From positions 57,208,222 through 57,272,221 of the forward strand of contig OY998179.1 in NCBI GenBank assembly GCA_963921935.1: a stretch of DNA of 64,000 bases, read 5' to 3'. The notes beneath the pieces were generated by a model that did not search any database, had not been told where the DNA came from, and saw only the letters and a list, made by a program, of their open reading frames with translations. Source of the stretch: Galeruca laticollis. Taxonomy: Eukaryota > Arthropoda > Insecta > Coleoptera > Chrysomelidae. Every line of letters begins with the position of its first letter. Position 1 is the stretch's first letter. Position numbers and translations under genes: made by a program. This document shows, one piece after another, positions 46,601 to 56,603 of the stretch.

Positions 46601-49363
46601 TCGGTCATGAAAAAAAAAATTGTTATTTTTGCATGGTTGTCTCATGGTACACGTATAAAAAATTCCATTTTTGATTGAAATTATGTCATCGTCTTAAATT
46701 TATACAGCATGTTCATTATGCATTTACTGACATGTCTCAAGTTTTGCGGAGGTACTACCTTAAAGCAATATACCTACACTAAATTGGTCCAAAACTATGA
46801 TTTGTGATATTGAACAAAATTGATTTAACACTTTGTATCTTGGTTATTGTAGTGGTATTATTCAATAATACAAGTTACCTGGAATCACAGATGTGTTGCA
46901 ATCAACTGTATATCAGTTTACAGGTGAAACATTTTGTACTTCTTTCTTTTAGGTTCAAAACTCCAAATTTCAAGTAGGTCAGTTGACAATGAATTATAGG
47001 GGTTCCCTTTACACAGCCAGTTGTACTGTAGCAAATCCAGATGTTATTAATGGTTCAGGTGTGGTAGTGTTACATTATTTACAGGCAGTAACAGCCAGGT
47101 TAGCACTGGGAACTGAGCTTGCTTACCAAAAAGGTCCCGGAATTCCTGGAGGGGAAATTGCTTTGTTAAGTGCAGCAGCTAAGTAAGGGATTCTTTTTGT
47201 TTCATTTAATATTAAATTTAAATCTTAAAACAACTCACCTAATTTATCTATTGAAAGCAGCTTAGTTTATGTTTATTTATTTTAGGTATTCCACTGAAAA
47301 TGTACAAATCTCAGGCACATTAGGAGTCTCAGGAATCCACTTATGTTATTACCAAAAAGCTAGTAAACAGTTACAAATTGGTGTTGAATTAGAAGCTAAT
47401 CATAGGATGCAAGAAGCTGTAGCATCTGTTGGTTATCAGGTGGATTTACCAAAAAGTGATGTAGTATTTAAAGGTAAGTATATATACCTTCATTGAATTG
47501 TGTCAATAAAGTTCTAGGAATTTAGTCATAGTTCAGGAACTGGCAACATATTTCTGTGCATCTTTCATCAACATCTATTTAGAAAAGGACACTTTTTTCA
47601 GTATCGTTCCAAGGCCCAAGTCTGCAGCATGTTTGGTTTGTATTTTGTGAATATTTTTTGGTGTCATAGTAATAAGTGACTTACATTACAAGCACTGTTC
47701 AATTTTTAGTCAGATCTTCAGAAATTCTCAGAAAATTGCAGGTGATGTATGATGATAAGTGCATATTTGAATGGGCGAAGTGGTTTAAGGAGAGAAGTAA
47801 ATCACCTGACTGGCACATAATCGTTCTTGTTGTCTGGCAAGTTAAATATAATCAAATAAACTGTCCGTAAGTTGTTACATTGGGATTTGAACATGTGGAA
47901 GATATGCCCAAAGTTAGTACTAAAAATTCTCACCCATAAACAAAATGCAAAAATTGATCTGCGGAGATTTGATGTCCTGCTTTCAGCGATGGCAAAGACT
48001 GGATGGGTTGGGTAATTACTAATATTTGAGAATAACCAGAGACCTGTTAACAAAATCAGAAAATCAGCAGTTGCTATAAGAGTATAGAATGTCCAACAAA
48101 AGCGATGAAGTGATTGAAGTCGAAGTAGTCATAAACATGATGCTTAACAATTAAGTTTAGAGGATTACCAATGGTACTTAGAATCATAGGAACAAGTTGG
48201 GAATTGAAGTGTAGAGTTGAAGGAACACTACAGTAAATGTCGATAATAACATTTTACAAGACACTTGATTTACTCGTTTTTTATTGTCAAATTCTTGAAA
48301 TTTAATTGCCACACCTTGTTTACTTATTAAATAAGAACACTAAATATTTGAAAATGTAATTGATAATAGGGATGATACTTTCAGCAGTTGAATACTTCCA
48401 TAGATATAGAAATAAAAAGATATATCTATTTACATTTTTCTTGAAGCCAGCATTATTTCACATTCTAAGCAAAAATAAAGTGGGGGAGCAGGATAAAGTA
48501 GTATTCTATCTACTGTTGCCAAATTTAGTTTATTTGATGTTAGCTACAGATGCAAGATATTAAAAATAATCAATATTTCAGATGTATCAGGGTTTATTTA
48601 ATTATTATTTGAATTAATTTGACTTTTTACATATTACTACAGCTTATAAACGGAATACTAGTTGTACTACATTATAATAAATTCTGCAATTCCAAGATTC
48701 GAATGAATACTAGGGAACTGTTTTATATTTGATAAGTTATTTCCATTCAAGGAAGCCGTTGCGTAGAAGTAGTTGTGTGCCTAGTAACATTTATCATCAT
48801 AGATTTTGTCTAAAGACGAGTTTTAACAGAAAATATATCTAATCTGACGTTACTTGCCTCGACATCATACTCTCTTCGCTTCTCGACTTATGTCGTTCCC
48901 CACTTGGCCAACGAATTGATGTTGGCTTCATGACTGGTTGGGGATGTGATTACCACCAAATTATAACTACATGTGTACATATTATAAAAGAGCATTATCA
49001 ATTTACACATTTAAAATTTGTTTTCTTGACATTGTAATATCCTTGTAGTCATATAACAAAGTTGCAGTTTTAAATATACTTTGTGGAAGCATTTTATTAG
49101 ACATAAGCAGTCTAATTCCATTTGGTAATTTTTTTTCAATACATTTAAAAGATGAATACAATTTTGTTAGTTAGATTATCTGTTTGCTTGAATTTGTACT
49201 ATTAGTATATATTTTTGTTTCAGGTCATATTGATTCAAATTGGTCAGTAGGTGCAGTTTTAGAAAAGAAATTAAGTCCTCTACCATTTACATTAGCTCTT
49301 AGTGGCTTAATGAATCATAATAAAAATCAATTTAGACTTGGCGTCGGAATATTAGTCGGATAG
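37661..49363 (+). CDS. Tom40: Tom40, mitochondrial import receptor subunit (channel)
   Basis: Five coding exons with GT-AG borders join without a frame break: 37661-37823, 37912-38174, 46953-47182, 47286-47473 and 49224-49363 (984 nt, 327 codons), close to the length of animal Tom40. The start MGNVHAYS is followed by a run of nine prolines, the flexible N-terminal tail. The porin barrel begins at NVFPTCFEGARVML and includes RGLSNHFQISHTINMS, ILLGDIDPSGNLNATIIHQV, DSNWSVGAVLEKKLSPLPF and the C-terminal strand RLGVGILVG, which fits the beta-signal read by the sorting machinery. Tom40 forms the pore by which precursor proteins cross the outer mitochondrial membrane. Codon preservation is clean, unlike all neighbouring frames. 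Introns 2 and 4 hold transposons. Confidence 0.95.
38416..39205. mobile_element. Unclassified TIR element in Tom40 intron 2
   Basis: About 80 bp at the left end (TTTCTAAATAATTCCACAAT, then TTCCAAAAAAATTGACAA) pairs with an inverted copy at about 39125-39205. A third, inverted copy lies internally near 38535-38585 (ATTTTTTCATTATATTGTG). No transposase is encoded and no target duplication was identified. Confidence 0.5.
39206..39840. other. Intron 2 sequence, no element recognised
   Basis: No motif was recognised. A 62-codon minus frame at 39556-39744 has no known family features. Confidence 0.4.
39850..40720 (-). pseudogene. Relic of a repeated arthropod protein family of unknown function
   Basis: Minus-strand pieces in three frames line up, in order, with a family I recall as multi-copy uncharacterised proteins in arthropod genomes: FDHKSKG (near 40690), HNWNICADLKVVALVTGLHS and TKYCCFLYE (40560-40460), GQKNVLKEPLVDQQTVYLPP (40399-40330), ALDRERKVFLYLRWKFPRIS and EAKLH, WDAFKNVCSNFLGNKKSDNY (40170-40100), LHFLHSHLEFFPDNLGAVSD and EHCKRFHQQIALMENR (40040-39930). 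The family is probably carried by a mobile element, but I cannot name the superfamily. Stops and frameshifts make this copy dead. It lies antisense in Tom40 intron 2. Confidence 0.6.
41076..41897 (+). mobile_element. hAT element relic with perfect 8-bp target duplication
   Basis: GTACTTAT stands at 41068-41075 and again at 41898-41905. The element starts CAGTGTTGCCAAC and ends GTTGGCAACACTG, a 13-bp perfect inverted repeat. Subterminal DNA is rich in CACGGC/GCCGTG motifs in both orientations, probable transposase binding sites. At 822 bp it is an internal-deletion derivative that still keeps part of the transposase C-terminus. It sits in Tom40 intron 2. Confidence 0.9.
41310..41480 (+). pseudogene. 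hAT transposase C-terminal (dimerisation) fragment
   Basis: The frame reads VDVDIFWAKMINFKSDTGEF, then LFKNIALFTSIIVSLPHSNA S. FW...F...TGE..FKN.A......SLPHSNA is the hallmark of the hAT C-terminal dimerisation region that ends the RNase H-like transposase. A short direct repeat (CTTTGCCACATTCAAATGCATCGTG) disrupts the sequence right after SLPHSNAS. No other catalytic segment remains. Confidence 0.75.
41906..42626. other. Intron 2 sequence, no element recognised
   Basis: No paired repeats or coding motifs. The 88-codon minus frame (41853-42119) overlaps the hAT end and resembles no family I know. Confidence 0.4.
42764..44432 (-). mobile_element. mariner-like transposon inserted at the palindrome centre
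   Basis: Terminal inverted repeats of about 60 bp begin CGAGGTTTGTCAAAAAATAT at 42764 and end with the complement at 44432, extending through GAGTTTTACTCAAGAGTAAA. TA is at 42762-42763 and 44433-44434. Length (1669 bp) is a little above the usual 1.3 kb for mariner. One decayed transposase occupies the minus strand. Confidence 0.8.
43110..44144 (-). pseudogene. mariner-type transposase, decayed
   Basis: From Met 44144: MVALLTDEEKIEIVLIVGDY, YKMHREAANIFNNRHPDKNI and TQSTVT, the first helix-turn-helix. Downstream, in shifted frames, are HIIFSDEATFSS (first catalytic Asp, near 43660), PNFVLKSHDQHSFKSNVWCG (near 43600), LIGPFF (near 43540), WYQQDGAACHS (second Asp, near 43410) and a remnant of the SPDLTPLDYF-like block (near 43300). 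Frames shift repeatedly and stops are numerous. Confidence 0.72.
44574..45345. repeat. About 172-bp tandem repeat, 4.5 copies
   Basis: Units start near 44574, 44748, 44913, 45087 and 45260 (last partial). Each contains CAATCATAAAATTGGTCACT, GGAGGCTGTATCGTGCTAAC, a block of ACTTAAAGTACTATAGCACC and AAAATCAATAGGGTT. Units 3 to 5 are closest to each other; the first is most diverged. The array lies between the inner palindrome and the right terminal repeat of the host transposon. Confidence 0.88.
45903..46765. mobile_element. Unclassified TIR element in Tom40 intron 2
   Basis: CTTAAGGTAGTTCCTCC at 45903 and GGAGGTACTACCTTAAAG ending at 46765 form an inverted repeat of about 17 bp. The 860-bp interior encodes nothing recognisable; the 83-codon frame at 46126-46377 has no family features. 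No clear target duplication was seen. Confidence 0.5.
47690..48060 (+). pseudogene. mariner transposase relic in Tom40 intron 4
   Basis: The frame at 47738-47820 reads VMYDDKCIFEWAKWFKERSK S, like the mariner N-terminal helix-turn-helix end (..W..RFKEGRES). Farther on, near 47905-47990, shifted frames read KLVLKILTHKQNAKIDLRRF and DVLLSAMAK, resembling the block between DNA-binding and catalytic domains. No terminal repeats were seen. The identification is tentative. Confidence 0.45.
48061..49223. other. Rest of Tom40 intron 4, nothing recognised
   Basis: No coding motif or paired repeat. A polypyrimidine tract and CAG acceptor precede exon 5 at 49224. Confidence 0.45.
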
Positions 49364-49615
49364 AAATAGACATTTTATAAATATATAAATATTAGTCATA
49401 AATTCATTGTTGCGACAACTTACCTATTAAAGTTTTATCACGTAAATCAGATGCATTTTTTACTTGTTTTTGGTTATTTATTCAATCATTTTTTTAAATG
49501 TATGGTTTTCAATTTTAAAACCCAAAGCAATAGTGCAGATGTTTGTTTTTTAATGATATAATTGAATACATTTTACAATTGTTATATGCATTTGTAAACA
49601 AACTATTGTTGATAA

Positions 49616-49621
49616 AATAAA
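49616..49621 (+). terminator. Tom40 poly(A) signal AATAAA
   Basis: AATAAA occurs 253 bp after the stop codon, followed within 40 bp by TTTATTTGTATTTTTTTTC. This is a plausible cleavage and polyadenylation region; other weaker candidates lie nearer the stop. Confidence 0.55.
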
Positions 49622-49989
49622 AATGTTCAGTAAAAATTACATTTATTTGTATTTTTTTTCAATCTTATGATGTTAACTACCATAATAATGTGAAAACTAA
49701 TTCATCTTATCTAAAATGTGTATTTAGCTTGAAAATTGCAAAAGGAAGGCGGAAATAAGGATGATTTAATTTAAGAAATAGGTACCACACCAGGACCGTC
49801 TTTTGCTATCTCAGGGCCCTTAGCACTTTTGAATATAGGGCCCCTATCCCGATTTTTGAAAATGGCAAAAAAAATAACAATCATTTGGAACAGAATTTAT
49901 TTATATAAAAAATAACAAAATGAAACACACAAGCCTGCACAAATAAGTTTCCTTTATTTATAGATTATATTAATATTTAATAGGTATAT

Positions 49990-50487
49990 CTAATGCATGA
50001 AACAAGTCTTATTTTAAAAGAACGTTTACAAAACAAACCAGAATTATTATTTACATAGATACAAATGGCTTCTTCCTCGATTTTTTATGTGCAAAATCGT
50101 TTATTACATCTTCAAAATCTGTTTCATATAGTATGTCGTTTTCTATGCTCATAAGTCATAAGTGACAAACTATATTTCGATATTTGGGAATGTATCTGCG
50201 ATATATTCTTTGCATAAAATATTAGCCAATTCCATCTGTCTGATCCTTTAGATATTGCCTCAGATGAAGGCATTCAGATTGCAATTAATGTCAATCAATA
50301 TCCTCATGGTATATTTCAGCAAAATGTTTGCATTTATTATTTAGCTCGCTTAATTCAATTGTTTGTAGTTCAGACAGAAAGCCAAACCACTCGTAAATCT
50401 CTTTATATGACAGATCTTTGTTTTAGGTTAGTTGCTAAGGTGTCAATTATCGGGAAAAACTTTTAAATTTTTCGCTACCAGACAAAT
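49990..50487 (-). pseudogene. hAT (ZMYM1-like) transposase, C-terminal part with internal deletion
   Basis: From 50487 leftward the frame repeats LSYKEIYEWFGFLSELQTIE and KCKHFAEIYHEDID (the duplicated segment). It continues with ECLHLRQYLKDQTDGIG and YIPKYRNIVCHL, then jumps to LMSIENDILYETDFEDVIND and FAHKKSRK. The core of the hAT dimerisation domain, normally between those two blocks (about 50 residues), is missing. Stops are present. Confidence 0.7.
50278..50487. repeat. Left copy of a long direct duplication flanking the LINE
   Basis: This 210-bp segment and 55196-55394 are direct copies from GATTGCAAT to GACAAATT, with about ten substitutions and two short extra stretches here (about 10 bp and 2 bp). 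They are the same part of the hAT gene and flank the LINE on both sides, so they look like a very long target-site duplication. Confidence 0.8.
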
Positions 50488-53400
50488 TGGCACAGAAAAA
50501 TAATTACAAATATTTACATGATATTAAATAACAACTATGACTATTTTTAAATTAGATTTTATGGTAGAGATGCGTGGCTTTCAGAAACTGTAAGACTTTC
50601 TTGATCTCGGTGGGGCAGTGGAGCATTTCCTTGAGGTTAGGCCTTAGGTCAAATCGTTTATATGTAGCGGAAAATTGTTTGCAGTCAGTAAGTATGTGCT
50701 TAACGGTCAGTATAGCATTACAGCTATGGCAAACAGGATGATTTCGTGAAGACATCAGATAACCGTGTGTGAGTTTGGTGTGGCTGATTTGAATCTTCTG
50801 ATTATAGCGGCCTCTCTCCTTGTTAAAAAGCTAAGGGAGAGAGGAGAAGTAGATGAATGGATATCATGAAGTGCTGTCTTACTATTACGCCATAGATGTC
50901 GCCAAGATTCTTGCGTGACGTTTTGGAAATGGAACTTGAGGTCGCTGGCGAGTTGGACTATGTGTTTTGGATTGTTGCTAGAGACAGCTTCTTTCGCGTG
51001 GCGATCCGCAGTTTCGTTACCAGCAATTCCAATGTGAGATGGTAGCCAGATGAGGGAGACTGTTATATCATGAGCAACGAGAGTTTGATATATGTCATGT
51101 ATGTTCTGGACAATTGGGTGGTCAGTGAAGATTGATTTAATTGATAAAATTGAGGAGAGGGAATCAGTGCATATTGTAATATTTTTGTGGGGGAGGGAGA
51201 TATATTTAAAAGCCTGAAAAATGCTGTGAAGCTCATCTGTATGAAAGCTACACACTGAAGGTAAAGTAAAGGAGCCTATGAGTTTCGAGGTAACTGCACA
51301 ACCAACTCCGGAGTCAGTTTTTGAAGCATCTGTGTAAAGTGTTAAATCGTAAAAAATTTTTTGTAGTAATTCAAGGAATGCTTTTTTTACAAGTGCAGTG
51401 GGTGACTCATGCTTATTAAAAATGGTGAGTGAGGTATCGATTATAGGAATAACTTTGGTCCAAGGAGGAGAAGAAGGTAGTGGGAGCGGGGATGTCAGAG
51501 ATAGGTCAGTATCTTTGAGTAAATGAGTGAGCAATTGGGGAAAAGATTTAATAATTGTTCGAGGATTAGTAGGGAGATTAGTCGTTGAAGTGAAAACTGA
51601 GTGAACAGGATTGGAGGATACTGAGGCAGCATATGTAAGGAGTAGGGATTGTCGTCTTAAGGGAAGGGATGATTCATCAGCTTCAATATGGAGACTATCA
51701 GCAGGGCTAGAGTGGAAGGCAGAGCGGAGAGTGGTATTGTGAACAGAGTTCAGCAAATTGTGACAGATTTGGGGGCTGACATGTAAATAAAGCAACCATA
51801 GTCAAGCTTCGAATGGATGAAAGCTCTGTAAACTCTTAATAATACGATTTGGTCGGAACCCCAGTGAAAGTGACTGAGCGTTTTAATTATGTTTAATCTC
51901 TTTAGACAGATGCCTTTGAGTTCATGGATATGGTGTTTCCAGTTAAGTCGAGAGTCGAAGGTTATTCCGAGAATTTTACATTGATTTACAGTGGGTAAGG
52001 GTGAATTATTAAAGAAAATGTGAGGTAGAGGAGAAGATGTTTTTCTTGAAAACTTGATTAGTTTGGATTTACTTTGAGATAAGGATAATCCCAGGTAAGA
52101 AGATCTATCCTGTAGAAGGTTTACTGCAGTTTGAAGGAGTTTGCAAGTGGATGAGATCGATTTACCATGACAATAAACAATTAGGTCATCAGCATATTGG
52201 ACATATTTTATGGGAGCAGGAAACATGCAGCAGAGCTCGTTTATTGTGAGGATGAATAGAGTTGAACTTAATACTTATCCTTGAGGGACACCAGCATTTT
52301 GTGGGTGAGGCAAGGAGAGTTTGCCATTAGCGGAAACCCTGAAGGTTCTACAAGTTAGGAAATTATGAATGAACGATAGAATGTTGCCATGAAGATTATA
52401 TTGGGAAAGCATATTTAGTATTGCCATTCTAGATATCGAGTCAAAGGCACCTTTAATATCAAAGATGGTTGCAACGACGTCCTGGTGATTGTTTATTGCT
52501 GAAGAGATATGTGTTTGGAGAAGAACAAGGTTGTCGCGAGTGGATCGATGATGCCGGAAACCGGATTGGGCATTAGGAATGATTTTGTACTTTTCAAGAA
52601 ACCAAAGTAGTCTTCTATTGATCAATTTCTCCAGGAGTTTGCAGGTAGTGCAAGTGAGTGAAATCGGTCGGAAGGAATTGGGCGATAAGGTGGATTGCTC
52701 TGCTTTTTTTATTAGAATAATTATGGATTTGCGCCATGCGTCAGGGAACTGATTAGGTTATAGATTTCGAGAAGCTTAGAGAGAGATGGATTGGTAGTTT
52801 TTTGAGAAAGCTGTAAGGAACATTATCAGGGCCGACGGCGGAATTTCTACAATTAAACAAGGCAGATTTAAGTTCATTTAGGCTGAAAGGGGCGTTGACG
52901 GAAACAACATCATGAGGGTTTGACTGAAAAGTGGAGGAAGGATGAATATGAGTTGTGATAACCAGAATTGGGGTTACGATTAATAAATTTGTCATCAAAA
53001 TTTTGTGCCAGTGAATCGGCAATTGTTTGGTTGTCGGAGATAACAGTGTCATTCAATATTAAGGAAGGAATTTTAGTATTGGTTTTCTTGCCTTGAATTT
53101 GTGAAATTTTTTTCCAAACTTGACTGGAATTTGTATTATGATTCAGCGAGGAGGTATAGCTTTGCCATGAGGATTTTTTTGCTTTGCTTGACTAAGAATT
53201 TAGCTTTAGCTTTGAGCTGTTTGTGCAGGAGAAGGTTTTCTTGTGTTCTATTTCGTCTAAACCTGTTAAGACCATGTTTGGACTCTCGGATGGCATTTTC
53301 GCAAGCTGAATTCCACCAAGGCACAGTTTTTTGTGCAGAGGTAGTGACTGATTTACCGATGTGAGTCTGCAGCGGCAAGTATGTTGTCAGTAAACATTTT

Positions 53401-55195
53401 TAGAGTGTCATTTATGTTTGCAGAAAGAGGATAAATAAGTTTGGGGGAGAGAAGTAAACTCAGACCAATTTGCGCTTTTTAAGTGCCAGAAGCTTCTAGT
53501 TATAGTTTCCTTATTATAATGATAGGAAAAGGGTTGCTATCATGAAGGTCATCTGAAACTTGCCAGGAAAGGGAAAGTGCAGTTTTAGGGTCACATAAGC
53601 TGAGGTCAAGGGCTGAAAAGGAGCCGGAGGAAATGTTAAAGTGAGTGTTGAGTCCAGTATTCAACAAGCAGGTTCCGGAGGGGTGTATGACGTTTTCTAT
53701 AACTTTGCCTCTAGTGCAACCACGAGTTGAGCCCCACATGGTGTAATGTGCATTAAAGTCACCAACAAGGATGTATGGGTGGGGGAGCTGAAATACTAGG
53801 TCGGTTAAGTCTTCTTCATTGAGGGGGTGATCAGGTGGCATGTAAATACTGCAAATGGTAAGCTTATTAGGGCACCAAGCAGTTATAGCAATTGAGGTTA
53901 GTGGGAGATGAGATGAGTATACATCGCTAGATACAAATATTGAAGTACCACCGCTGGCTCTCATACAGTTGGTACAGATGTAATGATAATCTTCAAAGTT
54001 TTTTAGCTTGCATTGTTGGTCAATTTTGAAGTTTGTTTCCTGGAGGCAGAGAAAGTCGGGGGTATGGAGAGAGACGATTTTCTGAATTCTTTCTAAGCGA
54101 GGATAAAATCCATCGCAGTTCCATTGAATTAGAGAGAATGGTACTAATTAAAGGGGAAAGAGGTTAATTACTGAGATAGTGTAGAGGAGTCAGTGGTGGT
54201 ACCGTCATCAGAAAAATGATCTTCAGTAAGATTGTTTTGGTCGGGGTGAAGTTTAAATTTAATTTTATTGGTCAGGCGTGTAATGTGATTTTTCAAAGAT
54301 CTTTCGTTGATATTAGAATAAATTAAGGATAGATCTTTCAGTAGGGAGGCAGTGTCGGAGATAAATTTATTGGCTTCAGGTAGAGGGTCGTTGACGCGGA
54401 AAGTATTTTCGAGGAACGCAATAAGTTGGATGCTATTAAGGGGGGCGGATTTAGGAGACTCTTCAAAAAGTTTATGTATGATAGAACGTGATTCGGGGCT
54501 TATATTCTGACAATCATCTTCCGCCAGTTTGTATTTTTGGTTCTTTTTTCGCAGATTTTTTTGAATTAGAATTTGGGAATTCTGGGGGAGGCGTTGGATT
54601 GGGATTAGCGAGAGGAGTATTGGAAGGTGATATAGACTGCGGAGAGTCAAGAGTGCTATCATTAGATCGGGCTCGTTTTTCGCCAGGTACAGGGGAGGAG
54701 GGAGCGAGTGGCACTTGAGAGGGTAATTCGGGATTGTCTGAAAAGGTATCAGTAGTAGCTGGGTCAGCTGAAGTGGAGGATTCAAGATTGACGGAAGTAT
54801 TTAATAGGGGGGAATGTCATGGGAATTGTTGGGACATGATTCAGCGGTATGTCCAGCCTGCTTGCAAAGAAGGCATTCAAGTTTATCAGTAGAAATGAAT
54901 ATTCTGTGTGATGTATTTTCAGGCGTAATAAGAATCGAAGTTTGCAGTGAAAAATCGTTACTGGTGGGCAGAACATAAGTTACACGGCGGAAGCTCAGGA
55001 CATGTGCGTATTCGTCATCAGGCGAGCCACATTTGACGTATAAAATAGGAGAGGTAAATGTTAATCCTAGGTCGTGTAGGGCTTTTTCAATAACTGGATG
55101 TGAAATGGAAGGACTGACATTGAATATAAGGACTCTTTTGGTGGGGCAAATAAGCCGACGAATAGGAATGACATTGGAATTAACTAAGATGTTTT
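50488..55195 (-). mobile_element. I-type LINE, nearly full length
   Basis: On the minus strand, 5' end at 55195 and 3' end near 50490. ORF1 has a CCHC knuckle; ORF2 has endonuclease, reverse transcriptase, RNase H and a C-terminal Cys motif, the domain set of the I/R1 group of LINEs. Only about five frame lesions are visible over 4.7 kb, so this is among the youngest elements in the window. GC content is higher than in its surroundings. Confidence 0.85.
50552..54150 (-). pseudogene. LINE ORF2: endonuclease, reverse transcriptase, RNase H, Cys motif
   Basis: Endonuclease: QWNCDGFYPRLERIQKI near 54130, LCLQETNFK, then VGDFNAHYTMWGS near 53750 and LDLSLCDP. Linker with VPWWNSACENAIRES (53330). 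Reverse transcriptase: NSAVGPDNVPYSFLKKL (52830), AQSGFRHHRSTRDNLVLLQT (52560), IFDIKGAFDSISR, AGVPQG followed by one stop, and VQYADDLIVY (52200). RNase H: LTLYTDASKTDSGVG, DELHSIFQAFKYI, ICTDSLSSI and HIGIAGNETADRHAK keep D-E-D-D. The end (50755-50552) has CHSCNAILTVKHILTDC. Stops or frameshifts are near 53480, 52630, 52265, 51770 and 50755. Confidence 0.85.
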
Positions 55196-55241
55196 GATTG
55201 CAATGAATCTCAATCAATATCCTCATGGTATATTTCAGCAA
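54168..55241 (-). pseudogene. LINE ORF1 (gag-like) with CCHC zinc knuckle
   Basis: The 5' part (55241-54801; LINE sequence proper starts about 55195) contains KRVLIFNVSPSISHPVIEKA, an RRM-like or gag fold, and then CLLCKQAGHTAESC, a CX2CX4HX4C knuckle, around 54865. After a frameshift near 54790 the protein continues (54785-54168) as a Pro/Ser-rich region and a C-terminal helical part ending STLSQ, with the stop directly before ORF2. The protein would bind element RNA. The single frameshift is the main lesion. Confidence 0.72.
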
Positions 55242-55394
55242 AATGTTTGCATTTATTATTTAGCACGCTTAATTCAATTGTTTGTAGTTCGAACATAAAG
55301 CCAAATCGCTCGTAAATCTCTTTATATGACAGATCTTTGTTTGCTAAGGTGTCAATTATCGGGGAAAACTTAAATTTTTCGCTGCCAGACAAAT
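55196..55394. repeat. Right copy of the long direct duplication flanking the LINE
   Basis: Counterpart of 50278-50487, beginning right at the 5' edge of the LINE. It is about 95 percent identical outside the short length differences. hAT homology continues to the right of this copy and to the left of the other, which is what a duplication at one insertion point predicts. Confidence 0.8.
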
Positions 55395-55920
55395 TTACGG
55401 GCGTTGCAGGTCCGTAAAAAACCTAACTCGAGAGCTTTAGTAACTTTTCTTTGAGAAAGGTCTTTGTATTTAACTTCCAGAAGCTTAGCCAGAACATAGC
55501 ATTCATACTTTTCAAAATTATTTGTCATATCATCCAGAAAGTCAGCAAATAAGGCAAATAACTTGGCTGTAGCATTCATGGTCAGAGACTAAGATTCGTT
55601 TTATGTATCCTCCCCAATATATTGCTCCATATTTCGGTTAAAAGAATGTTCTGAAGTTTTTCCAATGTTTTCATTAATCTTAGCGCTTCACTTCTGGTTT
55701 CATATGGTTATTGTCTTCTGCAATGTTTACTGAAGCTGTTATAATATTCATGTACCCAACATGGAAAGCGCATACTGCGTCAGCCCTCGCAGACCACCTA
55801 GTCTCGGACAGTTATTTTAATACCTTATTTGAGTCCAAACATTCTTTTAATATCCATCGGTGTGTGGAATGCGAAAAAAAGTTATATAAATTTTGAAAAA
55901 GCTTAAAAAGCGACGTTGCC
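55196..55920 (-). pseudogene. hAT (ZMYM1-like) transposase, middle part
   Basis: From the right: LFKLFQNLYNFF-type sequence near 55890, the decayed LSETRWSARADAV block near 55780 (a diagnostic motif), HVGYMNIITASVNIAEDNN, KYGAIYWGGYIKR near 55610, then MNATAKLFALFADFLDDMTN with KYECYVLAKLLEVKYKDLSQ (55579-55430). After a frame change it continues as LSYKEIYERFGFMFELQTIE and NKCKHFAEIYHEDID (55392-55210). These match the middle of the hAT transposases annotated as zinc finger MYM-type protein 1-like. The LINE interrupts right after HEDID. Confidence 0.72.
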
Positions 55921-55994
55921 TCTTGGACGCATTCTGCAGCATGAACACGTAGTGTTGGGGCTGGTCAATTGACCAGTCAAATTCGGTCAAAATG

Positions 55995-56149
55995 TCTTAA
56001 ATAACATATTACAATTGTAGAATGTTATCTATCATTATTTAATAATAATATGTATTTTATAATTATGCATGTGTAATATGTCCAATTTACCTATAACCGT
56101 CTTCAAGGAATACGATACTTAGCGATTCGGGGAATCACAATAAAAATAT
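55995..56149. other. Short spacer
   Basis: No recognised motif between the hAT relic and the gypsy pol; element borders are unclear here. Confidence 0.35.
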
Positions 56150-56600
56150 CGGCTCCATTTAGTCTCCAGTCACAGGGGTGATCATCGAGTTGATTTGAAT
56201 CACCGAAAAGCCGACACCCTGTCCAGACGGCCGTGCCCAACAGACTGCTCCCACTGCAACAAGGCGGAATCTAGAGAAGCTGCAGTTTCTAGGACTACTG
56301 TAGTCAACGAAGAACTACTGTAGTCACCCACCAGGATCAGAGAAGATCAGGAGAATGATCCTCTCCTAAATAAGATTCGGCAATGGAAGGAAGAAAATCG
56401 GCGACCTACATAGCAAGAAGTGTCAAGATTTTCACCGACACTCTAGGCATATTGGGCTCAGTGGGATTCCCTTGTCCTGGAAGAAGGGATGTTGAAAAGA
56501 GTCCTAGAAAACGATGATGGTTCCGAGATGAGGAGACAGCTAGTTATCCCTAAAAAGAGAGTAGCTGAGGTACTGAAGAAGTTACACGACAGTCCATCGG
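56150..56600 (+). pseudogene. gypsy pol: RNase H end and integrase N-terminal zinc region, decayed
   Basis: Shifted frames show SRRPCPDG-like sequence near 56215 (the Cys-rich end of RNase H) and LVIPKKRVAEVLKKLHDSPS near 56540-56595, the start of the integrase HHCC region. A frameshift at about 56600 joins it to the open integrase frame. Confidence 0.55.
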
Positions 56601-56603
56601 GGA

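Larger units (their letters stand above)
49791..55990 (-). mobile_element. ZMYM1-like hAT transposon relic, split by a LINE
   Basis: The left end at 49791 starts CAGGACCGTC, with GGGCCC nearby, like the ends of this hAT branch. Minus-strand coding pieces occur on both sides of the LINE (49990-50487 and 55196-55920). The right end was not found and may be lost before the gypsy sequence that starts near 56150. No target duplication could be checked. Confidence 0.65.
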
